This document shows, piece after piece, positions 42,453 through 52,252 of a DNA stretch of 64,000 nt. The notes under the pieces are model-generated. The model did no database searches. It was not told where the DNA came from and saw nothing but the letters and a program-made list of their open reading frames with translations. This stretch comes from Melittangium boletus DSM 14713. Its GTDB lineage: Bacteria; Myxococcota; Myxococcia; Myxococcales; Myxococcaceae. Within the stretch, counting starts at the first letter, position 1. Each line of letters begins with the position of its first letter. The translations under genes and the position numbers were made by a program. The stretch is from assembly GCF_002305855.1 (NCBI RefSeq), contig NZ_CP022163.1:3720292-3784291 (forward strand). Reading direction: 5' to 3'.

Positions 42453-43421
42453 CTACCCAGAGGGCAGGGGCGTGCGCTCAAGCCAAGCACGGATCGAATC
42501 CGTTGCCTCATCGAGTGTCATCCGCGGTCCCCAGAACATGGGCTGGATGGCGGCGAAGGCGTCACGAATAGCTTTGGTGCGCGCACCTGGTTGTAGCGAG
42601 AATGCGAGCGAATCAGGTCTTGGCGGTGGAGCAATCTGCTTCTGCTTGCGCATCTCGGTCACCAACGCCCCCACATCGGGGTAGTCCAGCAACGAAGGAA
42701 GAGTTGCTTCCGCGGCGATGATGAGAGCGGCATCCTCGTAGTGGCGCACAAAAGAGGCAGGCTCCCGGTCCGCTCTGGGCACATGCCGCTGGAGGGCATC
42801 GAGCTTCTCGAGGAGAGTGACGAGGGGATGCACGCAGCGCACTTCCTTGGGACGATTGTCCGCGAAATCGTCCAGTTGACCCAATCTCATGAGCTCGTCG
42901 TGGACGAAAGACTGCATGTCGCGCCGCACGAAGGGCGTCACGCGCGCATTGCCAACCTCAAGCAACACGAAGGGACGCAGAACTCCACCGAGGTCACCGC
43001 GATGGCGAGCGGGATAGGAGACTCGCACGTTGGCCTGGAACCAGTGCTTGTCCGCGCTGTCGGTGTCCAACACGGCGCTCGTCCCCGGAACGCAGGCGAG
43101 CGTGGGGAGCGCCTCGAAATAGGCTCGGCGCTGGCTTGTCGCCTGGGTCCCCTCGCTCTTCCAATTCGAAACAGCGGGCAAGGCCACCGTCCCAGGATCC
43201 AGCTTGAGATCGAGATCCTCGGAGAATCGATGGATGAGGGAGAACCCCTTGGAGAGCGAGGTGCCCCCTTTGAACCAGACCTCGAACCCCGTCGCATGGA
43301 GCGCCCATAGCGTATGGGTAACCCAGTAGTCCTTCTCGACGAGCCCCAGTGAGAGCCGCCGCTGATTGGCGGTAATCCGCAGGAGGTCGTCGAAATCGGG
43401 ATCGTCGTGGACGAAGTTCAC
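42453..43421 (-). CDS. abiEii: AbiEii/AbiGii-family nucleotidyltransferase toxin (system 1)
   Basis: 322 residues. Nucleotidyltransferase core: VEKDYWVTHTLWALHATGFE, FKGGTSLSKGFSLI (the GS-type motif) and FSEDLDLKLD with the catalytic acidic pair. These define the AbiEii/DUF1814 family. Known members add nucleotides to tRNA or other targets and cause growth arrest. The gene follows its antitoxin with an ATGA overlap (43418-43421). Its composition is less GC-biased than its neighbours, consistent with a mobile module. Confidence 0.9.
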   Translation of the reverse strand: MNFVHDDPDFDDLLRITANQRRLSLGLVEKDYWVTHTLWALHATGFEVWFKGGTSLSKGFSLIHRFSEDLDLKLDPGTVALPAVSNWKSEGTQATSQRRAYFEALPTLACVPGTSAVLDTDSADKHWFQANVRVSYPARHRGDLGGVLRPFVLLEVGNARVTPFVRRDMQSFVHDELMRLGQLDDFADNRPKEVRCVHPLVTLLEKLDALQRHVPRADREPASFVRHYEDAALIIAAEATLPSLLDYPDVGALVTEMRKQKQIAPPPRPDSLAFSLQPGARTKAIRDAFAAIQPMFWGPRMTLDEATDSIRAWLERTPLPSG

Positions 43422-43999
43422 GAACTCGCAGTCCGAATAGCCGACTCGATCAGCGCTTGAGTGGCCATCGTGCCATAATTCCGGGCCATCTCCCGCAGAC
43501 GCGCGGAGTCGAACAGGCCACGTCCGAGTGCACGCGTCAATGCGCTCGCCAGCTGCTCGCGCGAGACCCCGGCCCGAGCCGCGTTCTCGAAGAGATCAAC
43601 AACGAACCACTCCCGCGGGGGGTTCGAGGGGAACGCCACGCGCCGCAACTCGAACGTGCGGCCCCCGAACGTGAAAGAGCCTGATCTCTTCGTGTTGTAC
43701 ACAAGGGGAACGGCGAAGACGGCGGTCGAGCCGAGCCCCAGTGCGTTCCATTGGTCGGACCCCGTGAAAACAAAAGGGCTGCCTCCGAGGAAAACCCGCA
43801 TCACCGCATCGTCGCTAGGGGGCGACACACCGAAGCGACCGCGTTTGGGGCAGTAGTAAAGCCCATGCGACAGAGGAACCAGGACTTCCTCCCTCACGAG
43901 GCGCTTGGCCAAGCGGGAGGGATTCTCGCCCCAGCGTTGTAGTTCCCGCGTCCGGTAGACCTGTCCTTCTTCAAGCCGAGGATCTGCCGCCGTCGCCAT
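43418..43999 (-). CDS. abiEi: AbiEi-type antitoxin (DUF6088-like, system 1)
   Basis: 193 residues. N-terminal winged-helix (VYRTRELQRWGENPSRLAKR, LVREEVLVPLSHGLYYCPKR), then an AbiEi C-terminal domain with FVFTGSDQWNALGLGSTAVF. It should neutralise the AbiEii toxin without stable contact (type IV) and repress the operon. It precedes and overlaps the toxin gene, the classical AbiE order. The promoter lies in 44000-44149; no strong palindrome was noticed there. Confidence 0.85.
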   Translation of the reverse strand: MATAADPRLEEGQVYRTRELQRWGENPSRLAKRLVREEVLVPLSHGLYYCPKRGRFGVSPPSDDAVMRVFLGGSPFVFTGSDQWNALGLGSTAVFAVPLVYNTKRSGSFTFGGRTFELRRVAFPSNPPREWFVVDLFENAARAGVSREQLASALTRALGRGLFDSARLREMARNYGTMATQALIESAIRTASS

Positions 44000-44149
44000 G
44001 ATGGTATGAATTCTCCCGGAAAAAAAGTACAGCTGGTCGGCCCCACACGCAAGCCCGGCTCCAACCGGTTGATATTCAAGGGCATTCTAGGCAGCACGTC
44101 GGCCCAACGGGGCTGTGCCTGCCTGCAGCCCAGCTGAGAGGCCCCACGC

Positions 44150-45613
44150 TCAGGGCAGCGCGGCCTCGGCGGCCTCGGGGGAGAGGGGCTTGGGAGCGCC
44201 ACGGCGCATGGTGGACGCGGCGTCCTCGTCCCGGATGGCGAGCCCGGCCGCCACGCCGCCCAGGGCGATGACCGCCGCGGCGATGAAGGCGAGCCGGAAG
44301 GCCTCGAAGGACTCGGGGGAGGGGCGCACGCCGTCCACGCCCAGCCGGGCCGACAGCAGCGTGGCCAGCAGCGCCACCCCGAGCATGGAGGCCACCTGGC
44401 GCTGGGTGTTGAAGATGGCCGAGGCGTGTCCGGTGTCCGCGCTGGACACCTTCGCGAAGGTGGCCGCCTGCTGGGAGATGAAGAGGAAGGCCATGCTCGC
44501 GCCGGTGGCGAACATCAACAACCGCAGCACCCACAGGTCCGCCCGCAGGCCCACGAGCGCCAGGAGCAGCGTGCACGCGATCATGCACGAGAGGCCCAGG
44601 GCGATGAGCCGCCGGGGTCCCACGCGCGGGTAGAGCTTCCCCACGAGCTGCGAGGAGCAGAGCACCCCCAGGGCCTCGGGGAAGGTGGTGAGCCCGGAGG
44701 AGAAGGCGGACTCGCCCCGCACACCCTGGAGGAAGACGGGCATGAGGAAGAGCACGCCCATGAAGCCCGCGCTGCCAAAGCCCGCGGCCAGGTTGGCGTT
44801 GCGGAAGTGCCGGTCCGCGAGCAGCCGCAGCTTGAGCATGGGGTTCTTCACCCGGAGCTCGTTCCACACGAACGCCGAGGCAGCGAGCGCGCCCACCACC
44901 GCCGCGCCCAGGACGGACGGAAGGCCCCAGCCCAGCACCGGCCCGGTGCTCAGCGCGTAGAGCAGGAGCGACAGGCCCACGCCCGCGAGCAGGAAGCCCG
45001 CCACGTCGAAGCGGCCCACGCCCGGCTCGCGGTGCTCCCGGAGGGCCCACGCCCCAAAGGCGAACGCGGCGACGCCGATGGGCAGGTTCACCAGGAACAC
45101 CCAGTGCCAGGACAGCGTGTCCACGAGGAAGCCGCCGAGCACCGGCCCGAGCGCGGGCGCCACCACCGTGGGGATGATGAGCACGCGCGCGGCGTTGGCG
45201 CGCCGCTCGGGAGGAAACGCCCGGAAGAGCATGGCGGTGCCCACCGGCGCCATCATCCCGCCGCCCACGCCCTGGAGGATGCGCGCCGCCACCAGCCAGG
45301 ACAGGCTCGGGGCCAGGCCACAGAGCGCCGAGGCCAGCGTGAACAGCGCCAGCGCCGTGAGGAACGTGCGCTTGGTGCCGAAGCGGTCCCCCATCCACCC
45401 GGACGCGGGAATCCACACCGCCAGGCTCATCAGATAGCCGATGACGACCCACTCCGCGTCCGTCGCCCGCACGCCGAACTGCTGCGCCATGGCGGGCAGG
45501 GCCACGTTCACGACCGTGGTGTCCAGGATGTTCATGAACATGGCGGCGACGAAGACGATGGCGACCACGTACTCGGGACGCCGCTGAACCCAGGACATGA
45601 GAAAGGACCTCAT
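44150..45613 (-). CDS. DHA2-family MFS multidrug exporter (EmrB-like)
   Basis: 487 residues with 14 hydrophobic helices. The signature NILDTTVVNVALPAMAQQFG opens it, followed by MFS motif A (GWMGDRFGTKRTFL) and the antiporter motif C region (PTVVAPALGPVLGGFLVDTL). It should expel drugs using the proton gradient. It is divergent from a MarR-type regulator with two palindromes between, so MarR control is likely. No EmrA-like membrane fusion partner is adjacent. Confidence 0.92.
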   Translation of the reverse strand: MRSFLMSWVQRRPEYVVAIVFVAAMFMNILDTTVVNVALPAMAQQFGVRATDAEWVVIGYLMSLAVWIPASGWMGDRFGTKRTFLTALALFTLASALCGLAPSLSWLVAARILQGVGGGMMAPVGTAMLFRAFPPERRANAARVLIIPTVVAPALGPVLGGFLVDTLSWHWVFLVNLPIGVAAFAFGAWALREHREPGVGRFDVAGFLLAGVGLSLLLYALSTGPVLGWGLPSVLGAAVVGALAASAFVWNELRVKNPMLKLRLLADRHFRNANLAAGFGSAGFMGVLFLMPVFLQGVRGESAFSSGLTTFPEALGVLCSSQLVGKLYPRVGPRRLIALGLSCMIACTLLLALVGLRADLWVLRLLMFATGASMAFLFISQQAATFAKVSSADTGHASAIFNTQRQVASMLGVALLATLLSARLGVDGVRPSPESFEAFRLAFIAAAVIALGGVAAGLAIRDEDAASTMRRGAPKPLSPEAAEAALP

Positions 45614-45639
45614 GGTGACGAGGAGCCCGCCGCGTTATG

Positions 45640-45668
45640 ATGAGGCAGACTCATGTTGAGGATACTCA
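45640..45668. promoter_or_regulatory. Two palindromic half-site pairs, candidate MarR operator
   Basis: ATGAG-GCAGA-CTCAT (45640-45654) and the adjacent TTGAG-GATA-CTCA (45656-45668) lie between the divergent exporter and MarR genes, 26 bases before the marR ATG. Two tandem inverted repeats of this kind are the usual MarR binding layout. Confidence 0.5.
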
Positions 45669-45693
45669 CTAATCGCGAGAGGTCTCGCCGTCA

Positions 45694-46113
45694 ATGACGA
45701 AGCCCCGGATCGGAGATGCCCTGGTGGACGCGGTGGTCTCCACCGCGCACCGGCTGCGCAACCAGGCGAACGAGCGCTTGCGCGAGTGCGGGCTGTCGCT
45801 CGCGCGGCTCAAGGTGATGGATTTATTGGAGGCCCAGCCCCGGCGGATGCGCGAGGTGAGTGACGCGCTGGGGGTGGTACCCCGCACGCTCACCGACACG
45901 GTGGATGGGCTGGAGGCCGAGGGGCTGGTGCGTCGGGAGGAGGACCCCGAGGATCGGCGCGCCACGTTGCTGCGGCTCACCGAGCCGGGACGCGAGCGGT
46001 TGCACCAGGCGCACGCCCTGCTCGACTCGGTGCACCGCGCCCGCTCGTCCCGGCTCTCCGCCGCCGAGCGCGAGCAACTGCTCACCCTCCTCACCCGCTT
46101 CAGCGAGGGGTGA
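45694..46113 (+). CDS. MarR-family transcriptional regulator
   Basis: 139 residues, small winged-helix. RLKVMDLLEAQPRRMREVSD, LGVVPRTLTDTVDGLEAEGL and VRREEDPEDRRATLLRLTEP are the MarR recognition helix and wing with the conserved DxRxxxxxLT motif. It probably represses the divergent drug exporter until a ligand binds. It converges on pgm with 10 bases between. Confidence 0.92.
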   Translation: MTKPRIGDALVDAVVSTAHRLRNQANERLRECGLSLARLKVMDLLEAQPRRMREVSDALGVVPRTLTDTVDGLEAEGLVRREEDPEDRRATLLRLTEPGRERLHQAHALLDSVHRARSSRLSAAEREQLLTLLTRFSEG

Positions 46114-46123
46114 GGGGGAAGCG

Positions 46124-47761
46124 CTACCCTCGGCTGAAGGCGTCGCTGACGATCTGCCGCGCCTCGTCCACGACGGCGTCCAGGTGGGCCCGGTCGCGGA
46201 AGCTCTCCGCGTAGATTTTGTAGACGTCCTCGGTGCCCGAGGGCCGCGCGGCGAACCAGCCGTTCTCCGTCACCACCTTGAGCCCGCCGAGCTCCGCGTC
46301 GTTGCCCGGCGCCCGCGTGAGCCGCTGGGTGATGGGCTCGCCCGCGAGCGTGGTGGCGCGCACCGCCTCCGGCGACAGCTTCTTGAGCACCGCCTTCTGG
46401 GCGGAGGTGGCCGGCTGATCGATGCGCGTGTAGCTGGGCGAGCCGAACTTCTTCGTCAGCTCCTGGTAGTGCACGCCCGGGTCCTTGCCCGTGCGCGCGA
46501 GGATCTCCACCGCCAGCAGGTCCAGGATGATGCCGTCCTTGTCGGTGGACCAGACGGTGCCGTCCTGGCGCAGGAAGGACGCGCCCGCGCTCTCCTCGCC
46601 CCCGAAGCCGAGCGAGCCCTCCAGCAGCCCGTCCACGAACCACTTGAAGCCCACGGGCACTTCCACCACGCGCCGGCCGATGTCCCGGGCCACGCGGTCG
46701 ATCATGCTGCTGCTCACGAGCGTCTTGCCCACGCCCGCGTCCTTGTTCCAGCCGGGGCGGTGGCTGAACAGGTAGTCGATGGCCACGGACAGGTAGTGGT
46801 TGGGGTTCATCAGCCCCACGCTGCGCGTGACGATGCCGTGGCGGTCCGAGTCCGTGTCGTTGCCGAAGGCGATGTCGTAGCGATCCTTGAGCTCCACGAG
46901 CCCCGCCATGGCGTAGGGCGAGGAGCAGTCCATGCGGATCTTCCCGTCATGGTCCACGCGCATGAAGCGGAAGGTGGGGTCCACCGTCTTGTTCACCACC
47001 TGGAGGTCGAGGCCGTAGTGCTCGGCGATGGGCTCCCAGTAGTCGAGGTTGGAGCCGCCCAGGGGATCCGCGCCGATGGACAGCTTCGCCCCGCGCACCA
47101 CGTCCAGGTCCACCACGTGGCGCAGATCGGCGACGTAGGGGGTGATGAAGTCGTGGCGCTCCACATGGGCCAGGTTGCGCGCGCGCTCGATGGCGATGCG
47201 CCGCACCCCGGAGTTGTCCGCGCCGAGCAGCTCGTTGGCGCGCTTCTCCATCCAACTGGTGATGTGGGTGTCGGCGGGGCCCCCGTTGGGCGGGTTGTAC
47301 TTGATGCCTCCGTCCTCGGGCGGGTTGTGCGAGGGCGTGATGACGATGCCGTCGGCCAGGCCGCCCGTGCGCCCCCGGTTGTAGGTGAGGATGGCGTGGG
47401 AGATGACGGGCGTGGGCGTGGCCCGATCCGTGTAGCGCACGCGCACCTCGTTGGCCGCGAGCACCTCGAGCGCCGTGTCCTGCGCGGGCTCGCTCAGGGC
47501 GTGCGTGTCCATGCCGAGGAAGAGCGGGCCGTTGATGCCGTGCTTCTCCCGGTACTCGCACACGGCCTGGACGACCGCGAGGATGTGCGCCTCGTTGAAG
47601 GAGCGGCGGGCGGCCGAGCCACGATGGCCGGACGTTCCGAAGGCCACGCGTTGCTCGGGCTCACGAACGTCCGGGTGCTCGGAGAAGTACTGCGCGCGCA
47701 GACGCTCCGGGTTGATGAGAAGTGAATCAGGAGGGGGCTTGCCAGCGAGAGGATGGGCCAC
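46124..47761 (-). CDS. pgm: Phosphoglucomutase (alpha-D-glucose phosphate-specific)
   Basis: 545 residues from GTG 47761. [20 protein letters not shown], the phosphoserine loop [20 protein letters not shown], the metal loop [12 protein letters not shown], and [11 protein letters not shown] plus the terminal [17 protein letters not shown] are all present and match E. coli-type Pgm. It interconverts glucose-1-P and glucose-6-P. glgC lies about 840 bases away in the opposite direction, so the two supply glycogen and cell-surface sugar precursors, though they are separately transcribed. Confidence 0.94.
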   Translation of the reverse strand: MAHPLAGKPPPDSLLINPERLRAQYFSEHPDVREPEQRVAFGTSGHRGSAARRSFNEAHILAVVQAVCEYREKHGINGPLFLGMDTHALSEPAQDTALEVLAANEVRVRYTDRATPTPVISHAILTYNRGRTGGLADGIVITPSHNPPEDGGIKYNPPNGGPADTHITSWMEKRANELLGADNSGVRRIAIERARNLAHVERHDFITPYVADLRHVVDLDVVRGAKLSIGADPLGGSNLDYWEPIAEHYGLDLQVVNKTVDPTFRFMRVDHDGKIRMDCSSPYAMAGLVELKDRYDIAFGNDTDSDRHGIVTRSVGLMNPNHYLSVAIDYLFSHRPGWNKDAGVGKTLVSSSMIDRVARDIGRRVVEVPVGFKWFVDGLLEGSLGFGGEESAGASFLRQDGTVWSTDKDGIILDLLAVEILARTGKDPGVHYQELTKKFGSPSYTRIDQPATSAQKAVLKKLSPEAVRATTLAGEPITQRLTRAPGNDAELGGLKVVTENGWFAARPSGTEDVYKIYAESFRDRAHLDAVVDEARQIVSDAFSRG

Positions 47762-47840
47762 GCGGCGACTCTAGCGCCGCGGGCCCGGCCACCACTCCCC
47801 TGTTTTCACCGATGTTCGCCCGTACACGCCGCGCACCGCG

Positions 47841-48317
47841 TCACAAGCGCTGGGGCACGGCCTTGTCGCCGGGGAAGCGCGAGCCGCCGAACTCCTGGTT
47901 CTGCTTGAACAGATCACTGTCCTTCTCGTAGCCCGAGCCCCCCGTGCCGCGCTCCTCCATTGGATCCTGGTCGCGCACGTCCTCCTTCTCCTTGGACTTG
48001 CTCGTGTCGCTGGCGCCCGGGTTCGTCACGGGGTCCAGGTAGCCGGAGCCGCCCGTGCTGCCGCGGTCCTCCTGGGGCACCGTGTAGTCATTATAGAGGC
48101 CCGTGCCCGACGGATTGCCCTCCTCGCCCGAGCCGCCCGTGTCCGGGGGATTGGGCGGAGGCGTCGTGGCGGCATCCGGATTGTCCGAGGGCGCGTGCGT
48201 GGTCGCCGCCGGCTCCATGGGCTCGTCACGCCGCGCGCCCTTGTCCGAACTGCACGCACTGCCCAGCAGCATGCCACCCGCGAGAAGCCCCGCCAGCATC
48301 AGCCTGGTCCTGGTCAT
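47841..48317 (-). CDS. Small Gly/Ser/Pro-rich lipoprotein
   Basis: 158 residues from ATG 48317, with GGAGAG upstream; an ATG four codons before is possible. Lipobox LGSAC follows MTRTRLMLAGLLAGGMLLGS. The mature part is low complexity, rich in Asp, Pro, Thr and Gly, with repeats such as TGGSGEEGNP, STGGSGYLDP and GTGGSGYEKD. No domain is recognised. It is likely an outer-membrane lipoprotein that is disordered or structural. Confidence 0.72.
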   Translation of the reverse strand: MTRTRLMLAGLLAGGMLLGSACSSDKGARRDEPMEPAATTHAPSDNPDAATTPPPNPPDTGGSGEEGNPSGTGLYNDYTVPQEDRGSTGGSGYLDPVTNPGASDTSKSKEKEDVRDQDPMEERGTGGSGYEKDSDLFKQNQEFGGSRFPGDKAVPQRL

Positions 48318-48597
48318 GTGTCTCTCCATGTCTGAGGAATCGAGGAACCGTGTCGCTCCTAGGCCAAGGGTGGGCAGCCCCCAGGCCCCGCGCACGTGGC
48401 GCCCTCCTGGCTGGCCGCCCATCGGGGAGGACGCGGCCAGCGGATTGCGCCCGGCGCACTGTCGTTTGAGACACAGGTATTTGAGACACGACTGGAACAC
48501 GGCGCCCACGCCGCATCGCGTCGTTTGAAGTCCATCACGAGAAACACGCCTTTCTCGGACAGGCCCGTATAGTGGCCCCCAGGGGGTTCACCTTCGA

Positions 48598-49848
48598 ATG
48601 AACAGCAAACGCATCCTGGGAATGATTCTCGCGGGCGGTCAGGGCACACGCCTGGCGCCACTGACGTCCCGTCGCTCCAAACCCGCCGTGCCCTTCGGGT
48701 CGAAGTTCCGCATCATCGACTTCGCCCTGAGCAACTTCCTCAACTCGGGCGTGTACTCCGTCTACGTGCTCACCCAGTTCAAGGCCCAGTCGCTCACCGA
48801 GCACATCCAGCGCGGATGGCGCTTCGGCTCGGGTCTGCTCGCCGACTACTTCATCACGCTGGTGCCCGCGCAGATGTACCTCTACGAGGAGCTGGGCCCC
48901 GTGTGGTACCGCGGCACGGCGGACGCCATCTACCAGAACCTCCATCTGGTGAATAATTACAACGCGGACGACGTGGCCATCTTCTCCGGTGACCACATCT
49001 ACAAGATGAACGTGGCGCACATGCGCGAGGTGCATGAGTCCTCGCGCGCGGACATCACCATCGCCGCCTACCCCACGCCGCTCGCCGAGGCGCACCGCTT
49101 CGGCGTCATGCAGATCGACGCGCGCGGCCGCGTCACCGACTTCCAGGAGAAGGTGAAGAACCCGCCGCCCATGCCGAGCAAGCCCACGCACGCGCTGGCC
49201 AGCATGGGCAACTACATCTTCAAGCGGAAGGTGCTCGACGAGCTCTTGGAGATCGACGCGAAGACCGAGGGCAGCCAGCACGACTTCGGCAAGGACGTGC
49301 TGCCGCGCGCGCTGCGCGACGGCTACCACATCCAGGCGTATGACTTTCACTCCAACCCCATCCCCGGCCAGACGCAGGCGAACACGTACTGGCGCGACGT
49401 GGGCACGCTCGAGGCCTACCACGAGGCCTCCATGGACCTGGTCTCGGTGAACCCCGAGTTCGACGTGTTCAACCCCGAGTGGCCCCTGCGCACGGCGGTG
49501 GAGTTCAGCCCCCCGGCCAAGTTCGTCCACGAGTCGGGCGAGCGCATGGGCAAGGCGCTCAACTCCATGGTGGCCGGCGGCTGCATCATCTCCGGCGGCA
49601 CCGTGCGCGAGAGCATCCTGTCGCGGCGCGTGCGCGTGAACTCCTACTCGCTCGTGGAGCGCTCGGTGCTCTTCGACGAGGTGGTGGTGGGACGGCACGC
49701 GCACATCAAGAACGCCATCATCGACAAGGGCGTGAACGTGCCGCCCAACGCGCGCGTGGGCTATGACCTCGCGGCGGACAAGGCGCGCGGCTTCACCGTG
49801 ACGGACAACGGCATCGTCGTGGTGCCCAAGGGCTACAAGTTCGACTGA
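48598..49848 (+). CDS. glgC: Glucose-1-phosphate adenylyltransferase
   Basis: 416 residues, full length for bacterial Glg[21 protein letters not shown] is the nucleotide-binding loop; [20 protein letters not shown] and FQEKVKNPP lie in the active site; the C-terminal beta-helix shows hexapeptide repeats ([20 protein letters not shown]). It makes ADP-glucose, the committed step of glycogen and trehalose storage routes. Regulation by glycolytic intermediates is expected from the family. Confidence 0.95.
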   Translation: MNSKRILGMILAGGQGTRLAPLTSRRSKPAVPFGSKFRIIDFALSNFLNSGVYSVYVLTQFKAQSLTEHIQRGWRFGSGLLADYFITLVPAQMYLYEELGPVWYRGTADAIYQNLHLVNNYNADDVAIFSGDHIYKMNVAHMREVHESSRADITIAAYPTPLAEAHRFGVMQIDARGRVTDFQEKVKNPPPMPSKPTHALASMGNYIFKRKVLDELLEIDAKTEGSQHDFGKDVLPRALRDGYHIQAYDFHSNPIPGQTQANTYWRDVGTLEAYHEASMDLVSVNPEFDVFNPEWPLRTAVEFSPPAKFVHESGERMGKALNSMVAGGCIISGGTVRESILSRRVRVNSYSLVERSVLFDEVVVGRHAHIKNAIIDKGVNVPPNARVGYDLAADKARGFTVTDNGIVVVPKGYKFD

Positions 49849-49850
49849 GC

Positions 49851-49864
49851 CCCGGGCGCCCGGG
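49851..49864. terminator. GC-rich palindrome between convergent genes
   Basis: CCCGGGC and GCCCGGG abut as a perfect palindrome between the glgC stop and the end of the convergent aminotransferase gene. Position suggests a shared terminator; there is no T-run and no loop, so it is weak. Confidence 0.25.
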
Positions 49865-49869
49865 CGCGC

Positions 49870-51006
49870 TCACACGAGCGCGTCCAGCTCCTCGAGGAGG
49901 CGGTCCACGTCCGCCTCCGTGTTGTACAGGTGGGGCGACACGCGCAGGCTGTCCCCGCGCACGCTCACGTACACCTGACGCGCGGCGAGCCGGGCGGCCA
50001 CGTCCGGCGCATAGCCTCCGGTGCGCTTGAGCCCCATCAGGTGCCCGCCGCGCAAGGACTCGTCCACCACCTCCAGCCGCATCTCGCGCGCCCCCCGGGC
50101 CACGCGCTCGGTGAGCACGGTCAGCGTCGCCTGGATGTCCGCCACGCCCCAGGCGAGCAATTGGCGCAGGGCGGCGATCGCCATGGGCACGAGCACGAAG
50201 TTGCTGCGCTCGCCCACGTCGAAGCGGCGGGCGCCGGGCTGGAAGTCATCGCGGTAGTCCACCAGCCGCGAGAAGTCCTCGCTGCCACCGCGCAGGAGCC
50301 AGTTGTGCTCCAGGGGCCGGCCCTCGCGCCACTTCGGCGCCACGTAGAGGTAGCCCTGGCTGTAGGGACCCATGAGCCATTTGTAGCCCGCGGTCACGAG
50401 GAAGTCCGGGCGCACCCGCGCCACGCTCAGGGGCAGGGCCCCCACCGACTGCGTCCCATCCACCGCGAGCGCCGCGCCCACCTCGCGCGCCCGCGCCCCC
50501 ACGCGCTCCAGGTCCACGAGGCCGCCGTCCGTCCAGTGGCAGTGGGGCACCGCCACCAGCGCCGTGCGCTCATCCAGCTCCGCGAGCAGCGCCTGGGTCC
50601 AGTCCCCGTCCTGGGGCCGGCGCACCGTCACCACCTGGCCCCCCGAGCGCTCGGCCAGCTCACGCCAGGGGTACACGTTGGAGGGGAACTCGTCGGCGAG
50701 CACCAGCAGGCGCTGGCCCACGCGCACCGGGAGGTTGGCCGCGGCCGCCGCCATGCCGTAGCTGACGGAGGGCACCAGCGCCACGCCCTCCGGGTCCGCG
50801 TCCACGAGGCTGGCGAAGAGCCGGCGCAGGGTCTCGGACTCGGTGAAGAAGTCCTCGGGGCGCACCAGCCAGGGCTTCGCCTTGCGCTCGAGCGCTTCGC
50901 GCCCCGCGTCCCCCACGGCCCGCGATTGCGGAGACATGTACGCGCAGTTGAGCCAGGTGAGGCCCTCGGGCAGATCAAACAGGTGACGTTGGGAGGGAAG
51001 GCGCAT
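49870..51006 (-). CDS. PLP-dependent aminotransferase class V-type enzyme
   Basis: 378 residues from ATG 51006; a GTG three codons before is possible. Typical fold-type I order: LTWLNCAYMSPQSRAVGDAG, LVPSVSYGMAAAAANLPVRV, AVDGTQSVGALPLSVARVRP with the cofactor Asp, and the Schiff-base Lys in DFLVTAGYKWLMGPYSQGYL. Resembles cysteine-desulfurase/isopenicillin-N-epimerase-like class V members. The substrate cannot be predicted and the gene stands alone. Confidence 0.88.
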   Translation of the reverse strand: MRLPSQRHLFDLPEGLTWLNCAYMSPQSRAVGDAGREALERKAKPWLVRPEDFFTESETLRRLFASLVDADPEGVALVPSVSYGMAAAAANLPVRVGQRLLVLADEFPSNVYPWRELAERSGGQVVTVRRPQDGDWTQALLAELDERTALVAVPHCHWTDGGLVDLERVGARAREVGAALAVDGTQSVGALPLSVARVRPDFLVTAGYKWLMGPYSQGYLYVAPKWREGRPLEHNWLLRGGSEDFSRLVDYRDDFQPGARRFDVGERSNFVLVPMAIAALRQLLAWGVADIQATLTVLTERVARGAREMRLEVVDESLRGGHLMGLKRTGGYAPDVAARLAARQVYVSVRGDSLRVSPHLYNTEADVDRLLEELDALV

Positions 51007-51136
51007 GGTCCCCACAGCCTAAGCCATCCGAGGGAAGTCCGTTCAAGAGCGAATCGCGGGCGAGTCTGAAGTACTTCAAACTCAAGGTGCAGACAGGGGA
51101 GGATTCCAGCAGCATTGACCTTGCCCCCCACTCCCC

Positions 51137-52225
51137 ATGCCATCTCTCCCTTTCGCGGCGTTCGCACTCGTTCTGCTCCTCGGTGCGGAACCCGCGCTGG
51201 ATTACGACAGCTTTTGTGACGCCAAAGGATACATCCACGCAGAACACCTGGAAGCAGTCCAGGTCGTGGTTCAGCGACCCGCGTTGCTTGAGCAGCTTCA
51301 TACCGAAGCGACCCAAGGCAACCCTCGGGCAGCTCGCGTCTTCCAAGAACTCGAAACGCAGCACTTTCCCGCCATAGGCCGTGCCATCGCCGAGCAGACC
51401 CGCGCGATACCCTGCGCCATCCCGGTCTATCGCGAGCTATCAGGGAGTTGTATTCCCAATTGGGCATTCCTCGATTTCCTCTCCAAGGACCAACCTGGAG
51501 GCATACGGCTCCGAAAATCGCTTGGGGACGCCTACCAGGCACGAGCCAGGGAACTTGGACGCACGGATGCGGCGATTCTGAGCGGGGTGAATGCCCTCAT
51601 GGCTGGGGTCATCGTCAAGGGAACGATGCGGAGCCCCGCGGCCGAGACTCGAACATCGCACAGCCAGGTCAAGGCGCTCAAATCATCGCCGCCCATTGAA
51701 TGGCCACCTACTCCTCCACAAGGGCCCATGCCCGGGATTGATGAACCGACCGCGGCCCAATGGCGCTATCAGCGTTACCTCCACGAGCAGCACACGGCAG
51801 GAAAGCAACCTCACGAGGTTCTCGACTTCGAGAGATGGAAGCCGGCGTATTTCGATCCGACATCGCGCGGTGGCCGTCCAGGCCGTCCAGGGGGGCCAGC
51901 CCAGGTGGCCACCCGACAATTGCTGACAGAGGAGGGCTACATCAATACGGAGAACAAACGGCTCGGTGAAAACTTCGTCGACCTTTACAAACCCAATTCC
52001 TCGGGTGGTATCGACTACGTCGAGGTCGACGAGATGTTGAAGAGCGGTATACCCCGAGCCGATGTTCGGGCGAAACTGAAGAAGGAACTCGCACACCTGG
52101 ACAAGAACGATACGCTGCTCTTTGTCGACAAGGTAGATCTCTCCAAGAGGATCCTGTATCGCTTCGGCGAGGACCCAAGCGTCATCGACACCCGGACCTG
52201 CCTGTCCACACCTCAGTCTCGATAG
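51137..52225 (+). CDS. Secreted protein, candidate polymorphic toxin
   Basis: 362 residues with an N-terminal signal-type segment (MPSLPFAAFALVLLLGAEPA) and no clear lipobox. A helical N-domain with two Cys pairs leads to a Pro-rich linker (SSPPIEWPPTPPQGPMPGID). The 80-residue C-terminal part (RLGENFVDLYKPNSSGGIDY, VEVDEMLKSGIPRADVRAKL) is well structured and acidic-patch rich, and could be a nuclease-type effector domain, but I cannot name it. The layout (signal, helical carrier, linker, variable C-terminus), lower GC and a small soluble downstream gene resemble the other two toxin loci in the window. Confidence 0.65.
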   Translation: MPSLPFAAFALVLLLGAEPALDYDSFCDAKGYIHAEHLEAVQVVVQRPALLEQLHTEATQGNPRAARVFQELETQHFPAIGRAIAEQTRAIPCAIPVYRELSGSCIPNWAFLDFLSKDQPGGIRLRKSLGDAYQARARELGRTDAAILSGVNALMAGVIVKGTMRSPAAETRTSHSQVKALKSSPPIEWPPTPPQGPMPGIDEPTAAQWRYQRYLHEQHTAGKQPHEVLDFERWKPAYFDPTSRGGRPGRPGGPAQVATRQLLTEEGYINTENKRLGENFVDLYKPNSSGGIDYVEVDEMLKSGIPRADVRAKLKKELAHLDKNDTLLFVDKVDLSKRILYRFGEDPSVIDTRTCLSTPQSR

Positions 52226-52252
52226 TCCCGAATGCTGCTCGGTCATCCGCCC